A DNA stretch of 43,380 nt, from NCBI GenBank assembly GCA_905236675.1, contig CAJOND010000033.1, positions 1 to 43,380 of the forward strand, given 5' to 3'. Shown here piece after piece: positions 1 through 9,640 of the stretch. The position numbers were made by a program, and so were the translations under genes. A model generated the notes under the pieces. It was not told where the DNA came from, made no database searches, and was given only the letters and a program-made list of their open reading frames with translations. How positions within the stretch are numbered: the stretch's first letter is position 1; each line of letters starts with the position of its first letter. This DNA is from Candidatus Rifleibacteriota bacterium (GTDB taxonomy: Bacteria; Muiribacteriota; Ozemobacteria; Ozemobacterales; Ozemobacteraceae).

Positions 1-22
1 TTTTTAAAAATTTAAATCAAAA

Positions 23-70
23 TTGCAGGACTAAATGCAATTTCTATTTTTGCAGAACTAAACGCAATTT
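23..70. repeat. Two tandem 21-bp units with internal dyads
   Basis: Positions 23-43 and 50-70 are two copies of the same 21-bp unit, differing at two bases, with a 27-bp period. The first copy is also a dyad: AATTGCA at 21-27 pairs with TGCAATT at 36-42 around an 8-nt loop. The second copy reaches the stop codon of the large minus-strand gene (69-71). It could be a 3' hairpin or the edge of a longer repeat array outside the window. There is no clear T-run for a classic terminator. Confidence 0.55.
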
Positions 71-3000
71 AACTTGCATTTACTTTTGCAATTAACACTT
101 CTGTTTTTGTCATATTTGACAACATACGTCTTCTGTGGTTATTATATATATAGTTGTTGGAATCAAGCTTTTGACATTCTTCTAAATTCCATAAAGAAAA
201 TTCAGAAGAGAACTTAAATCTATTGAAAATCAAGACATATAATAATCTTTCGGACTCTACATTTAGAGAGAAACGATTAGATATATTTAAGGAAGCTTCA
301 GAAGCTTCTTCATACTGTTTTTGATTTTTATATAATTCTATTATTGTATTGACCATAGAATTTAAATCAGGCTTAAAATAAAGTCCTTTTGATGAATTTA
401 TTAGATTTTTCAAAACTAATACTTTGTCGGTTACAATTGTTGGTAATCCAGCAGCCAAACACTCCAAAATTCCTCTTCCAAATGTTTCCCAGTTGCTATT
501 AGAAATGCCGAAAGTCATCTGACTCAAAATATTAGAAAGCTTTTCTCTTGTTAGACCTTCATAATAATTAATAAAGCTGCTTAAATTATTTTCTTTAGCG
601 TATTTATTTAATTCTTCCTGTATATTTTTATCATATAGAGAACCTATAATTGTCAAAGAAGCATCATATCCTAATTTTCTAATAAGATTTAATAATATCA
701 AATCATCAATATGATTCTTCTGTTTTTTTATAGAACCAATAGAAACCAATTTAATCTGATTACTTGATTGTTTTGAAAGATTTCGTTTTGGTAAATTTAC
801 TCCTCTTGGTATTATTTCAATTTTTGAGCCAGAAATATCTTTGTAATCATTTAATATATCTATTTTTTCTTCCAGACTTGGGGTAATAATCGTAGAAACA
901 CTTTTTAATATCTTCTGTTCCTCATTGGTATAACTTTCAGGAACATCTTCACCAGCTCTTTTATATGAATTTGTTAAAAACATTGGGAAAATAACAGATT
1001 TATTCATTATCTCAATATTTTCTGCCAAGCCAAATAGTTTGCTACAATGAGCGGCGATAATCAAATCATATTCTGAACTATTAGAAAGTGCCTCTTTATT
1101 CGTATTTATATTTATTAGTCTTCGAAGAAATTTATTCTCATCTGGTTGCTGGTATTTTATGTAGTTTATTTGATTTACATATGAAGTCTGATAAGTTTGT
1201 ATACCTTTTCTTATAAAGGTTACATCAAGAATAGATTTTGTTTTTAAAGTATTTATCAGTTGCCACGATAATTGGCTACCGCCGTCCATGTCATTTTCAT
1301 CATCAGGGAATTTACCCAAATAAAGCAGTATTCTTTTGGAAATAATCGTAAAATATTCCATTAATTTATTGATATAAGAATCGTTAAGATCTTCAACTTT
1401 TTCCATGAAAAAGTCTAATGTTGAACAATCAGTATAATTACCATTTAAACCAAAATGAATATTCATATTTGCTTCTGGAATTTTATTTTCTAAGCCATCA
1501 GATTTTATAATATTTATGTTAGAAAAGAATATTTCAAGTTTTTCATGTATAATAGCTTCTTCATTATTTGATATGTTTTTGTGTAATATAACGTTTATAT
1601 TTGAAGCTATTCTCATGTGAGAAAAATAATGTTTTAAGGTAGTATCAGGAACTAACTTTCTTGCTAATTCTATATTGCCACTATTTATTGCAGCTCTAAA
1701 AGTCTTTGCTGATATTACACAGTTATTTATAGTTTTTCTTGGTATTATAATACATTTTATATTATTTTCGGCTGATGATTTTTTTACAACCTGATTTAAA
1801 ACTGATGTAACATAATCTTCTTTTTCTTCACCTAAGAATCGATAAGTAATATCAAGATATTTATATAAATATTTTTCTGTCAGCCATTCTTCATAAATTA
1901 GATTATCTGATGACATTACATTTATAGATCTATTTCCATATTTAGGGAAATACTGCTTTGATACCATATAATTTTCTGTATGAATTAAAGTAATATTAGA
2001 GTAATTTAATAATGCATTTTTCACCATATCAAATCTATCTAGCATAGAATAACCATGGAAGAATTCTGTAATGACGAAAACAAACAGATGATTAACTATT
2101 TTTAATGCTTCATCTATAAGATGCTTATGCCCAAGGGTAAATGGGCATGCATAAATAATAACTATTCCCTTTTTGCCTTGAATTTTTGTATATTTTGATA
2201 GTTCCTGACGATGAGAATAAATAGAAGCTATCATAAGATATTTATTGAAATCGTCTTTTAAAGATAAATTTAATAGATTTAAAAAAGATTTAGAAGACTT
2301 TTGTTCTTTAAAACTATTTTTTTGCTGCTTAATCATATTAAAACAATTTTTTGCAAAAATTTGATTAGCTGCGACATTACAATGTGCGGGCTTGTCAAAA
2401 AACATATGCTGATTTGAATTCTTGTCAGATATAAACCATTTTGATGTATCTATTATTTTATCTGATATTTTTGAAGAATATCCTTCAAAACAATCAAGTA
2501 AAATTATTTTATCACCAGGTTTTATTTGGCATTGTAAAGCTGTTATCAATGTGTTAAGAACAAATTGCCCCTGCATTATACCCTTATTAATAACAGTATA
2601 ATCAAGATTATTTTCAAGTAATAATTTTTGCAGATAAGATGCAATTGTTTTATGGTCTTGTGTGTAAAAACCAAAGACGGTACAAGTTCCCAGCAAGTAA
2701 ATTCTATTTTTCCCGTTTGGATGCTCAGGCAAAGTTTTTCTTACGCCATTTAACACATTTAAGTCTTGATAAGATATATTGGCTTGTATAATCTTTTCTC
2801 CGTCGTCAAACATTGTAGAACGCATGTAATCCTGACGTAAGAAAAATGCTTTTTCTTCTGGGTTTGGAATGAATGAATTTAATAATTCTTCATTTTTTAT
2901 CAAATAGCGTGAACTTTTTTTTGAATAATATTGCTCTTTTTCAAAGTCGGTGAGACAGGGCAGAAGCTGTTCATATGTAGGCATTTTGCAAAAAAACATT

Positions 3001-3509
3001 TGAACGCTTCTTGGAATTTTTTCCATTAAAAACTCTATTAATTCATTTTCTAAAATTTCAAAAAAATATAATACTTTTCCATTAATATTTAATTTTTCCA
3101 ATAAATCATAATATTTATTATCTATAATTGCATCGTAATCAGAAAGATTTTCATTTTCATGAATAGTAGTTCTAAAATCAGTACTTATACTCTTGATTTC
3201 CTGTTGTATTATCTGAAAAACAGATTCATCACCAATCCATAGCAATCTATTAATATTTTGACGTTTAAAATAGTTATTAATAAGTTCAGAAAATGTATTT
3301 AAATATCTTAATGCCAATAAATCTTTTATTTTATTACCTGCTATATTTAAAATATTTGAATCTGAAATTTCAAATAATATATTTCCATTTTTTAATACTG
3401 CCATTCGTGGAATTTTATATTTTGCTTTTATAATATTAGTGATTTCAAAATTTGTTGGAAAATGATCTAGATTAATGATGTAATCTTGTTCTAAATTCAA
3501 TTGAAGCAT
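69..3509 (-). CDS. SGNH-like / citrate-lyase-ligase-like nucleotidyltransferase / GT4 glycosyltransferase fusion
   Basis: 1146 residues. Residues 1-265 are not recognised. Residues ~268-390 look SGNH-hydrolase-like: an opening strand with GTCTVFG and a late DKPAHCNVAAN block that could supply the terminal Asp-x-x-His. Residues ~446-635 resemble the C-terminal nucleotidyltransferase domain of citrate lyase ligase (CitC): PFTLGHKHL carries a TxGH motif, and the domain ends with RKLVPDTTLKHYFS. Residues ~720-1100 are a GT-B glycosyltransferase of family 4, with IIPRGVN, the sugar-nucleotide site ETFGRGILE (Glu1008 and Glu1016) and AAGLPTIVTD. This suggests activation of a group as a nucleotidyl adduct coupled to glycosyl transfer. 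It is the last gene of the operon. Its start overlaps the upstream small ORF by 13 nt without a clear ribosome binding site, so it is probably translationally coupled. The domain calls are family knowledge; the joint function is inference. Confidence 0.75.
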   Translation of the reverse strand: MLQLNLEQDYIINLDHFPTNFEITNIIKAKYKIPRMAVLKNGNILFEISDSNILNIAGNKIKDLLALRYLNTFSELINNYFKRQNINRLLWIGDESVFQIIQQEIKSISTDFRTTIHENENLSDYDAIIDNKYYDLLEKLNINGKVLYFFEILENELIEFLMEKIPRSVQMFFCKMPTYEQLLPCLTDFEKEQYYSKKSSRYLIKNEELLNSFIPNPEEKAFFLRQDYMRSTMFDDGEKIIQANISYQDLNVLNGVRKTLPEHPNGKNRIYLLGTCTVFGFYTQDHKTIASYLQKLLLENNLDYTVINKGIMQGQFVLNTLITALQCQIKPGDKIILLDCFEGYSSKISDKIIDTSKWFISDKNSNQHMFFDKPAHCNVAANQIFAKNCFNMIKQQKNSFKEQKSSKSFLNLLNLSLKDDFNKYLMIASIYSHRQELSKYTKIQGKKGIVIIYACPFTLGHKHLIDEALKIVNHLFVFVITEFFHGYSMLDRFDMVKNALLNYSNITLIHTENYMVSKQYFPKYGNRSINVMSSDNLIYEEWLTEKYLYKYLDITYRFLGEEKEDYVTSVLNQVVKKSSAENNIKCIIIPRKTINNCVISAKTFRAAINSGNIELARKLVPDTTLKHYFSHMRIASNINVILHKNISNNEEAIIHEKLEIFFSNINIIKSDGLENKIPEANMNIHFGLNGNYTDCSTLDFFMEKVEDLNDSYINKLMEYFTIISKRILLYLGKFPDDENDMDGGSQLSWQLINTLKTKSILDVTFIRKGIQTYQTSYVNQINYIKYQQPDENKFLRRLININTNKEALSNSSEYDLIIAAHCSKLFGLAENIEIMNKSVIFPMFLTNSYKRAGEDVPESYTNEEQKILKSVSTIITPSLEEKIDILNDYKDISGSKIEIIPRGVNLPKRNLSKQSSNQIKLVSIGSIKKQKNHIDDLILLNLIRKLGYDASLTIIGSLYDKNIQEELNKYAKENNLSSFINYYEGLTREKLSNILSQMTFGISNSNWETFGRGILECLAAGLPTIVTDKVLVLKNLINSSKGLYFKPDLNSMVNTIIELYKNQKQYEEASEASLNISNRFSLNVESERLLYVLIFNRFKFSSEFSLWNLEECQKLDSNNYIYNNHRRRMLSNMTKTEVLIAKVNAS

Positions 3510-3682
3510 ATTAAGATTGTTGGGAATATTTTTTTATTAATTATGCTTACAAGCTTTTGATTATTTTTTATATATAGCAATTTGTATGGATTTTCAGCAA
3601 AGAAGTTAACAATGTTTTCATAAGTTAATTCTTTTAAATCAACAATAGTTAGATTTTCAGGATATGTTTTTCTATGATTCAT
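3497..3682 (-). CDS. 61-residue protein, half-CBS-like
   Basis: The ORF starts with an ATGA overlap on the PP-loop ATPase stop and ends 13 nt inside the large fusion gene, so both ends are coupled to neighbours. The segment KLLYIKNNQKLVSII resembles the strand-strand core of half a CBS domain. It may be an independent small partner. Alternatively it is the N-terminus of the downstream giant, detached by a frameshift near 3510-3545. I cannot separate these without homologues. Confidence 0.5.
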   Translation of the reverse strand: MNHRKTYPENLTIVDLKELTYENIVNFFAENPYKLLYIKNNQKLVSIINKKIFPTILICFN

Positions 3683-4830
3683 TTCATCTCTCTCTTGGCT
3701 TTATTCTGCTTATAATCTATAAATATTTTTTGCGTGCCAAATTCATCTGATATTAGTTTTTTTAATTCGTTTATTTTATAATTTTTACGTGAAGAAAGCA
3801 GCAATAAAGCTTTACCATTTTCATGAATTAATATTATATTCAAAAAAATATCTGAAGTTTTAAGAGTTAGACTATTATTGATTATTTCCTGATTTTTATT
3901 TATGACAGAACAACCCAATTTTATTGCTAAATTAATAATTGCTAGATCTAATCTCTTATTATTTATGTATTTATCTGATATTTGCAACTGGATTAAATAT
4001 TCATTTGGGAATATAGAATTAAAAGAAGGATTCGAGTCTTTTAGTTCGCAACCGTTTTCTTTCAAATAGTTATAACATTCTGTTTCATAACCTTTTGGAA
4101 TTGTAATAATGAATTCACTTGGCAGATGGATTGATGCTCGAATACCTTTACTTTTTGCAAATTTAGCACATAAAGTATTATATTTTTTTAGTTTGAGAAG
4201 CAAATTTTCTGTGTAATCTGCAAAATAATCCTTGAATTGTAGTGGGCAACCTTCTCTTGAATATTCTAAATATTTGTCACCAGTGTCACTTACTCGATTT
4301 ACTGTTATTCCTTTATTATTTAAATATTCAAATATTTCTTTTGAAGAGGTTGTAATTAAAGGACGAATAATCTTTATCATCGAAGGTAATTCAACTGCTT
4401 TATTAAAATAATTTCCCACGAATAAATCAGAGCCGTTATATTTTTTTAATCTAGCGATTAGTGAAGTGTCATCTCCGCTATCTCCTGTGCAGATAAAGTC
4501 AAATTTATGTTTTATTGCATATTCTACTGTTTTTTTATCCATTATTCCTTTGCACTTACGACAAGGTCTATCTATATGGTTGTTCAACAATAATTCTTTT
4601 ATTTCTTTTGTTATGTCTATTATTTGAAGTTTAACATTGTAATTTTTGCATATTCTTTTTGCTTCATCTGTTGGTATGGAATAAGCATAATCATGTATAA
4701 AATGTATTGCACTGCAGGCAATATGATTTTCAATTAATAAAGCAAGACAGGCAATACTGTCTTTCCCTCCGGAAAGCTGAATCAAAATTTTTTTATTGGT
4801 AAAATATTGGAAATTAAAATCATAAATCAT
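3679..4830 (-). CDS. PP-loop (adenine nucleotide alpha hydrolase-like) ATPase
   Basis: The P-loop LSGGKDS is at residues 19-25, the signature of N-type ATP pyrophosphatases that adenylate a carbonyl or thiocarbonyl before attack by ammonia or a sulfur donor. Two cysteine motifs, PCRKCKG near residue 92 and EGCPLQF near residue 193, recall TtcA/Ncs6-like thiolation enzymes and could bind a metal or Fe-S cluster. Residues ~245-383 form an extra C-terminal domain that I do not recognise. The gene lies between a HAD phosphatase (69-nt gap) and the 61-residue ORF (ATGA overlap). A biosynthetic role in this operon is more likely than tRNA modification, but that is inference. Confidence 0.75.
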   Translation of the reverse strand: MIYDFNFQYFTNKKILIQLSGGKDSIACLALLIENHIACSAIHFIHDYAYSIPTDEAKRICKNYNVKLQIIDITKEIKELLLNNHIDRPCRKCKGIMDKKTVEYAIKHKFDFICTGDSGDDTSLIARLKKYNGSDLFVGNYFNKAVELPSMIKIIRPLITTSSKEIFEYLNNKGITVNRVSDTGDKYLEYSREGCPLQFKDYFADYTENLLLKLKKYNTLCAKFAKSKGIRASIHLPSEFIITIPKGYETECYNYLKENGCELKDSNPSFNSIFPNEYLIQLQISDKYINNKRLDLAIINLAIKLGCSVINKNQEIINNSLTLKTSDIFLNIILIHENGKALLLLSSRKNYKINELKKLISDEFGTQKIFIDYKQNKAKREMK

Positions 4831-4899
4831 TTATATTGTCTCTAACCTCAATTGTTTTATTCAACTATAGCACTAGTAATATCCTAATGTTGAAACTGT

Positions 4900-5634
4900 T
4901 CATCTGTCAAGAATTTCTAACAATAAATTCATGAATCTTTTATGCTCCTCTCTATTCCTGATAGGAACAAATGTGCAGTTATTCAATGAATTATTCCCAT
5001 TTATAAGATATGATTTATGGCAAAACTTTAAAAAGTGATTATCTAGAGTGCCATTACCCATACCGATATATTCTAAATTCTTTGGTAATATATTTTGAAG
5101 GTATTTTAAAGCACAGCCTTTATTTACTTTACTTGAAATCAATTTAATGTTGTTTTGGTTATAACATAATTCCAGATTTTCATCAGCTAATTCTGTATTT
5201 ATTTTATTTATAAGTTCTAATGAAGGCTTATTCACCTTGAAGTTTATATAGAACTTATTTATAAAATTATACCGTTTCAAATCGTAACCAGATTCTAATA
5301 TTATATTTTTAATTAGACTGATTTGATTATTGGTTGGTGAAAGTATTGAATCAGAAAATCTAGACCAATCAACTAATTCTTTACCATGCATTATGATTTT
5401 TTCACCAAATCTGGTAATAAAACAAAAACGCTCCAAATGTTTGAAGGATGTATGAAATAAGTCCGCAACAGAATCTAGGTTTCTTGCTGTATTTATTATT
5501 ATTTCAATATTTTCAGATAATTCAACAAGTTTATCATAAATTTGTTTTATTTCTTCAGAAGTTAAAAAATCATGAATTAGTGTTCCGTCAAGGTCTGTTA
5601 CTAGACACTTAGTTTTGTTTCCACCAATATTCAT
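4900..5634 (-). CDS. HAD-superfamily phosphatase (Cof/sucrose-phosphatase-like)
   Basis: 244 residues. TDLDGTLI carries the HAD nucleophile and acid Asp14 and Asp16. INTARN fits motif II. GMGNGTLDNHF near residue 190 replaces the usual GDGxND of motif IV, with Asp still present. The central region fits a C2 cap as in sugar-phosphate phosphatases. The start overlaps the end of the upstream kinase gene by 26 nt, and AGGAAG lies about 7 nt before the ATG. The paired kinase and phosphatase suggest phosphorylated small-molecule intermediates. The substrate is unknown. Confidence 0.8.
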   Translation of the reverse strand: MNIGGNKTKCLVTDLDGTLIHDFLTSEEIKQIYDKLVELSENIEIIINTARNLDSVADLFHTSFKHLERFCFITRFGEKIIMHGKELVDWSRFSDSILSPTNNQISLIKNIILESGYDLKRYNFINKFYINFKVNKPSLELINKINTELADENLELCYNQNNIKLISSKVNKGCALKYLQNILPKNLEYIGMGNGTLDNHFLKFCHKSYLINGNNSLNNCTFVPIRNREEHKRFMNLLLEILDR

Positions 5635-6331
5635 AATTTTTCTTCCTTTCTAAAACTTCAAAATTCTTTCTTAAACCTCTGATATATTTCAAAGTGACAA
5701 TTAATTTTATCATTTTTAAAATATGATCATTTATTTCACCAACAAGAACTTTTTCGTATGGAATGCTGCCAAACAAATATGCAAGGTCCCATCCTTCTAT
5801 TCCTATGCAAGAATCAAAAAAATCAAATATTATTATCTGATTGTTATTTTCATCTATGCCTATATTCTCAAATGAATAGTCTCCATGTATAAAGTATTTA
5901 ACTGGATAATTATTCAAATAATTAAGAATTATTTTAGCTTCTTTTTTTTGTTCTAAATTAGTAGAGTCTATTTGTTGGAATAATTCTGGCAAATATTTTA
6001 TATTCCATGAGTCACAACAATCAATTTTAGTAGGAAATTGATTTAACAAACCAATCGTATTTTTTAAAATATTATCATTTAATTCACCAGTATTAATTTT
6101 TCTTATTTGGTGGAATTTAAAGTCATTAAAAAACATTTGTCTTGTTTCAGAATAACCAAATCCTATTGGTTTTGGAGTATTAATATCGTTTTTTAAGATT
6201 TCGGAAGCAATATGACTTTCAGAAGCAACAACTTTCTTATCTGAATATTTATAATATTTTCTGAAAATAGAACCTATTCTGTAGCAGATTGATTTACCGC
6301 GTTCGCATATAAATTCTTCTTTATTGCTCAT
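5609..6331 (-). CDS. APH/choline-kinase-family small-molecule kinase
   Basis: 240 residues with a protein-kinase-like fold of the aminoglycoside phosphotransferase family. The catalytic loop is FIHGDYSFENIG (HGDxxxxN), followed by the metal motif IFDFFD. The N-terminal lobe has the usual Lys-bearing strand with KKVVASE and a downstream Glu. The start overlaps the stop of the carbamoyltransferase (ATGA). The context with nucleotidyltransferase, HAD and glycosyltransferase domains points to phosphorylation of a sugar, choline-like or amino-alcohol precursor rather than drug resistance. That choice is inference. Confidence 0.8.
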   Translation of the reverse strand: MSNKEEFICERGKSICYRIGSIFRKYYKYSDKKVVASESHIASEILKNDINTPKPIGFGYSETRQMFFNDFKFHQIRKINTGELNDNILKNTIGLLNQFPTKIDCCDSWNIKYLPELFQQIDSTNLEQKKEAKIILNYLNNYPVKYFIHGDYSFENIGIDENNNQIIIFDFFDSCIGIEGWDLAYLFGSIPYEKVLVGEINDHILKMIKLIVTLKYIRGLRKNFEVLERKKNYEYWWKQN

Positions 6332-7839
6332 TTTGTTATTATTTCATTACCTAAACAAAGAACATCTAAATCTAAAGTTTTGAAAGCTTCTAGAATATTT
6401 TTACGGCTATTTGCTATTGGCATACCAGCCATATTATATGAAGTATTCAATATTCCAGGAACTCCTGTTTCCCTTTTAAAGTTTTTTATCAATTGATAGA
6501 AACTATTTAAAGTCTTAGAATTCATGCCAACAGTTTGAAATCTGCAAGTTCCATCTATGTGAACAACACTCTTTAAAGATTTATGAAAAGTTTCTTTTAC
6601 TTTAACAGCGTGAAGCATGTAGGGATATAAGTATTTCTGACCTGTTATTATTTCTGCGTCTTCTTCTAGTATAGAAGCAGCAAAAGGTCTCCATGGTTCT
6701 CTCTTTTTGACTCTGGAATTTAAAATGTTTTTACCATCAGGAATAGATGGATCCATCAAAATTGATCTGTGCCCCAAGGCTCGTGGTCCTATTTCGCTTT
6801 TCCCTTGGCACCAACCAACAATCTTACCTTTTTTAAGATGATTTATTACTTTTTCTATCGTTGATGGGTCTGCATATCCGACATCTTCATCGCAATTAGC
6901 AAAAGGGAATTCAGGAATATCTATTGTTTGTCCAAAAAATGAAGAGAGAAATTTAATACATCCTAACGATATTCCACCATCATAACAATGAGGAGGAATA
7001 ATAATATTATATTTTTGTCTGAGCATTTCATTGAAAACGGTATTTTGAGCTCCTCCTCCAGAATAAACAACTTTTGTATCTGGTGGTATATATTTTTCAA
7101 AAATATTATTTATTTCTTTACCAATAATAAAATGTATGGAAGCTAGCCAGTTGAAGAATTTTTCATTCATAATTATGCAGATTTCTTCAATAGTTTCAGA
7201 TTCGTATTTTATAGAAAGAATATCTGCAATAGAATTGTTTTGAAGGAAGCTTTGGCAAAGTGCAATATATTCTGGATTTTCATGCCCATAAGCATGTGCT
7301 CCCATAATCTTACCTGCAAAATCTAAGTCACCACCACTTAGATTCATTAGTTTCCCAATTTTATTAAATAGAAGACAGTATTCTGATTCTTTGTTTGTAT
7401 AAAGGAAACGCGTATTAGTTATATCAAAAGGTTTTGTGATTACAGAACATTTAACCTGGTGGTCGCCTCTGCCGTCTACACATATACCATATTGAATAGA
7501 AGAAAAATCATTTATTATCGGCCAACAACTAAGAATGTGAGCATAATGATGATCCAAGCAATAGCTTTTTACTGGAAATAAATCATTCATTGCTTCTATT
7601 TCGCAATATAATTGATTTTCTTTACAGATTCCCAGATTATTTCTGTTTCCATCGGAAAAGCATACATAGTCTGGCTTGAAATCATGATCAGAACAGAGTT
7701 TTTTTACCCATTCCAAAGAACCTTTTTTGTGTTTGGATTGTATAATTCTTTCTAATTTAAAGTATCTTACAACCCCATTATCGTCTGCCAAACTTACGTT
7801 ACTATCATGTCCGCCAATATAAAAACCTAAAAACTTCAT
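6328..7839 (-). CDS. Carbamoyltransferase, NodU/CmcH family
   Basis: 503 residues, somewhat shorter than the usual ~550-600. The N-terminal ASKHA/Kae1-like domain starts FLGFYIGGHDSNVSL, carries the metal/carbamoyl-adenylate histidines in HHYAH (97-101) and the nucleotide motif GGGAQN. The C-terminal domain has GKSEIGPRALGHRSIL and REPWRPFAAS, both hallmarks of the family. These enzymes use carbamoyl phosphate and ATP to O-carbamoylate sugars or antibiotics. It is the first gene of the minus-strand operon and its TGA stop overlaps the next start. No convincing promoter was found in the 182 bp before it. Confidence 0.9.
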   Translation of the reverse strand: MKFLGFYIGGHDSNVSLADDNGVVRYFKLERIIQSKHKKGSLEWVKKLCSDHDFKPDYVCFSDGNRNNLGICKENQLYCEIEAMNDLFPVKSYCLDHHYAHILSCWPIINDFSSIQYGICVDGRGDHQVKCSVITKPFDITNTRFLYTNKESEYCLLFNKIGKLMNLSGGDLDFAGKIMGAHAYGHENPEYIALCQSFLQNNSIADILSIKYESETIEEICIIMNEKFFNWLASIHFIIGKEINNIFEKYIPPDTKVVYSGGGAQNTVFNEMLRQKYNIIIPPHCYDGGISLGCIKFLSSFFGQTIDIPEFPFANCDEDVGYADPSTIEKVINHLKKGKIVGWCQGKSEIGPRALGHRSILMDPSIPDGKNILNSRVKKREPWRPFAASILEEDAEIITGQKYLYPYMLHAVKVKETFHKSLKSVVHIDGTCRFQTVGMNSKTLNSFYQLIKNFKRETGVPGILNTSYNMAGMPIANSRKNILEAFKTLDLDVLCLGNEIITK

Positions 7840-7983
7840 AACTCATTCCAACCTTATAAATTTTTTGATGAATAAATTTTAAAATTTTTTCAAGTAAAAA
7901 TAAACTAATTTGAAAAAAATATTTATGACATATTCTGAGCACAGATTGTAAGCTAAAAAATTTGAATACGCTCTGAGTCTAGG

Positions 7984-8012
7984 TTGACATTATTTAAAAA
8001 ATCATTGTAAAT
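7984..8012 (+). promoter_or_regulatory. Promoter of the sigma-like gene
   Basis: TTGACA at 7984-7989 is a perfect -35 box. A 17-nt spacer leads to GTAAAT at 8007-8012, a weak -10. Transcription would begin near 8019, which supports the ATG at 8043 (AGGGA at 8031-8035) over the upstream TTG at 8022. Confidence 0.6.
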
Positions 8013-8042
8013 TGTTAAAAATTGAGTATTAGGGACAAGAAT

Positions 8043-9636
8043 ATGAGTGAATCTATTGTTTTTAAATATAAAATAGCTTCTTTTCTATGGGTTTTAGTCA
8101 ATTATCCTGAATCAATTGATAAATTTATGAAGTGGTTGTATAAAGAGTTGTTTAAAGAAAATGGTAATATATATAATGATTTAGAAAGTTATGCTTATTT
8201 TAATGTAAAAAAGATAGCTTCTAGGTATTGTTTAACTAATTATTTAACAGAAACCCAAAAAGATGAAACTGTAGAATTTTTTTTAGAAAACTTATGCGAC
8301 ATTGACGGTGATATTCTTAGATGTATAGAAAATAAGAAATTGATAGAAAAACTTGAAAAAAAATTAAATAAAGAATGGTTTTCTTTAGAAGACAATTCTT
8401 TACAAAACAGTAGTCTTTCCATGACAGATATTTATTCTGAGTTAGAAAAAACTGCAATAAGACTAGAAAAAGAATGGACTTATTTAGAAAACAACTATTT
8501 ATCTACCTGTATTCTTTCTATATTAGAAAAGAAAGCTGATTCTAATATTAAAGACAGGATTTATTTCGGACATGATTTGAATAAAAGATTAAAGTTATTG
8601 GCAAATAGCAATGATAATTCAACCAAAATCTATGAAATACATAAGAATCGTTCATATTCTGCTTTCGAACATAATGAATCAAAAGGAACTTCTGTTTTAA
8701 GAGGTGAAAAATTCATTCCTGTAAAATACATTTGCGATGCTCAGGCTGAAGAGTTTGAAAAACTTTCAGTAGAACTACATAACGCAAGAAAAGATTATGA
8801 AAGATGTAATACAAACGAAAAAGAAACTAAAGAAAAAAAATTTAATGAGATAAAAGATAAATTCGAAAAAATGAAGCAGGAACTGAATGAAATAGTAAAT
8901 TCACGTAAATTTATAAGAATACTTCCAGACATTTCAAAAGAAGATAAAGAAAAAGAAGAACCCAAAAGAGGGAAGAAGAAAAAACGTGTTAAAGCATATA
9001 ATAAACATCTTACAGAGAATATAATAGATTTACTAAGAACTCAGAACCCAAAATATTATTTTGAAAGAAGCAATATCTCAGGTTATCTTTATAATCCTGA
9101 GAACATAATAAGTATCGACTCCTATAGAAATGATGATGAAGACAATGAAACTCAAGATATTCCAGATACTAATCAAGGTTACGATTCTATTGATGAAGAA
9201 ATATCAGAATTTGTTCAAGAAGAATTATTAGATTTAAACAGTGAAGGTATTTCAGAAAAACAAAAACAAATAAAACGTGATACTTTATTGGCAGGCTTAG
9301 CAGAATATGCAATCTTTAACGAAGAATTATTTGTTAAAGATGATTTTTTACCAGAAGATTATGATTTACTTCATCCAGAAAAAATAAAGCAAAAAGGAGA
9401 ATATAAATTAGAAGAAAAAATATTAGTAAAAAATTTTTTGAATAAAGTTGCATATAGAAAATTAGACAGGACCTATAACAGAAGGCACTGCTAGAAAAAG
9501 AATCGAAGACTTCCGTAGCATGATAAAGGATACTATAGAGCCTTATGGAGAAATTACTAAGAAAACAAAAATTGAAATAACAAGAGTAATAATACGGGAA
9601 TTATTAGATTTTTATAGGGAATTAATCAAGGAGTAA
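8043..9636 (+). CDS. Sigma-factor-like protein, first paralogue, with a frameshift near 9468
   Basis: About 530 residues if the frameshift is bridged. The opening frame ends at a TAG at 9492-9494. The homologous tail continues in the next frame from about 9469 to the TAA at 9634-9636, and that tail (for example RELLDFYRELIKE) matches the end of the paralogue at 17353-18651 (RDLFDFYKKVIGE). Both share ASRYxLT...TExQKxxT and ENNYLSTCIL / EKNYLNTCIL. The pattern is compatible with a very divergent ECF-type sigma region 2, but no canonical region 4 is evident; the sigma label rests mainly on the adjacent zinc-finger anti-sigma-like gene. The central part (~245-330) is a charged coiled coil absent from the paralogue. 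The start is set by AGGGA 7 nt before 8043. The shift could be a real lesion, a programmed +1 shift at GAC-AGG-A, or a sequencing error. Confidence 0.55.
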
Positions 9637-9640
9637 AAAA

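Noticed and set aside
5609..6331. Aminoglycoside resistance kinase
   Set aside because: The fold matches, but the operon context with glycan-type enzymes makes a biosynthetic kinase more likely.
8022..8042. TTG start for the first sigma-like gene
   Set aside because: It lies only about 3 nt from the predicted transcription start. The ATG at 8043 has AGGGA at the right distance.
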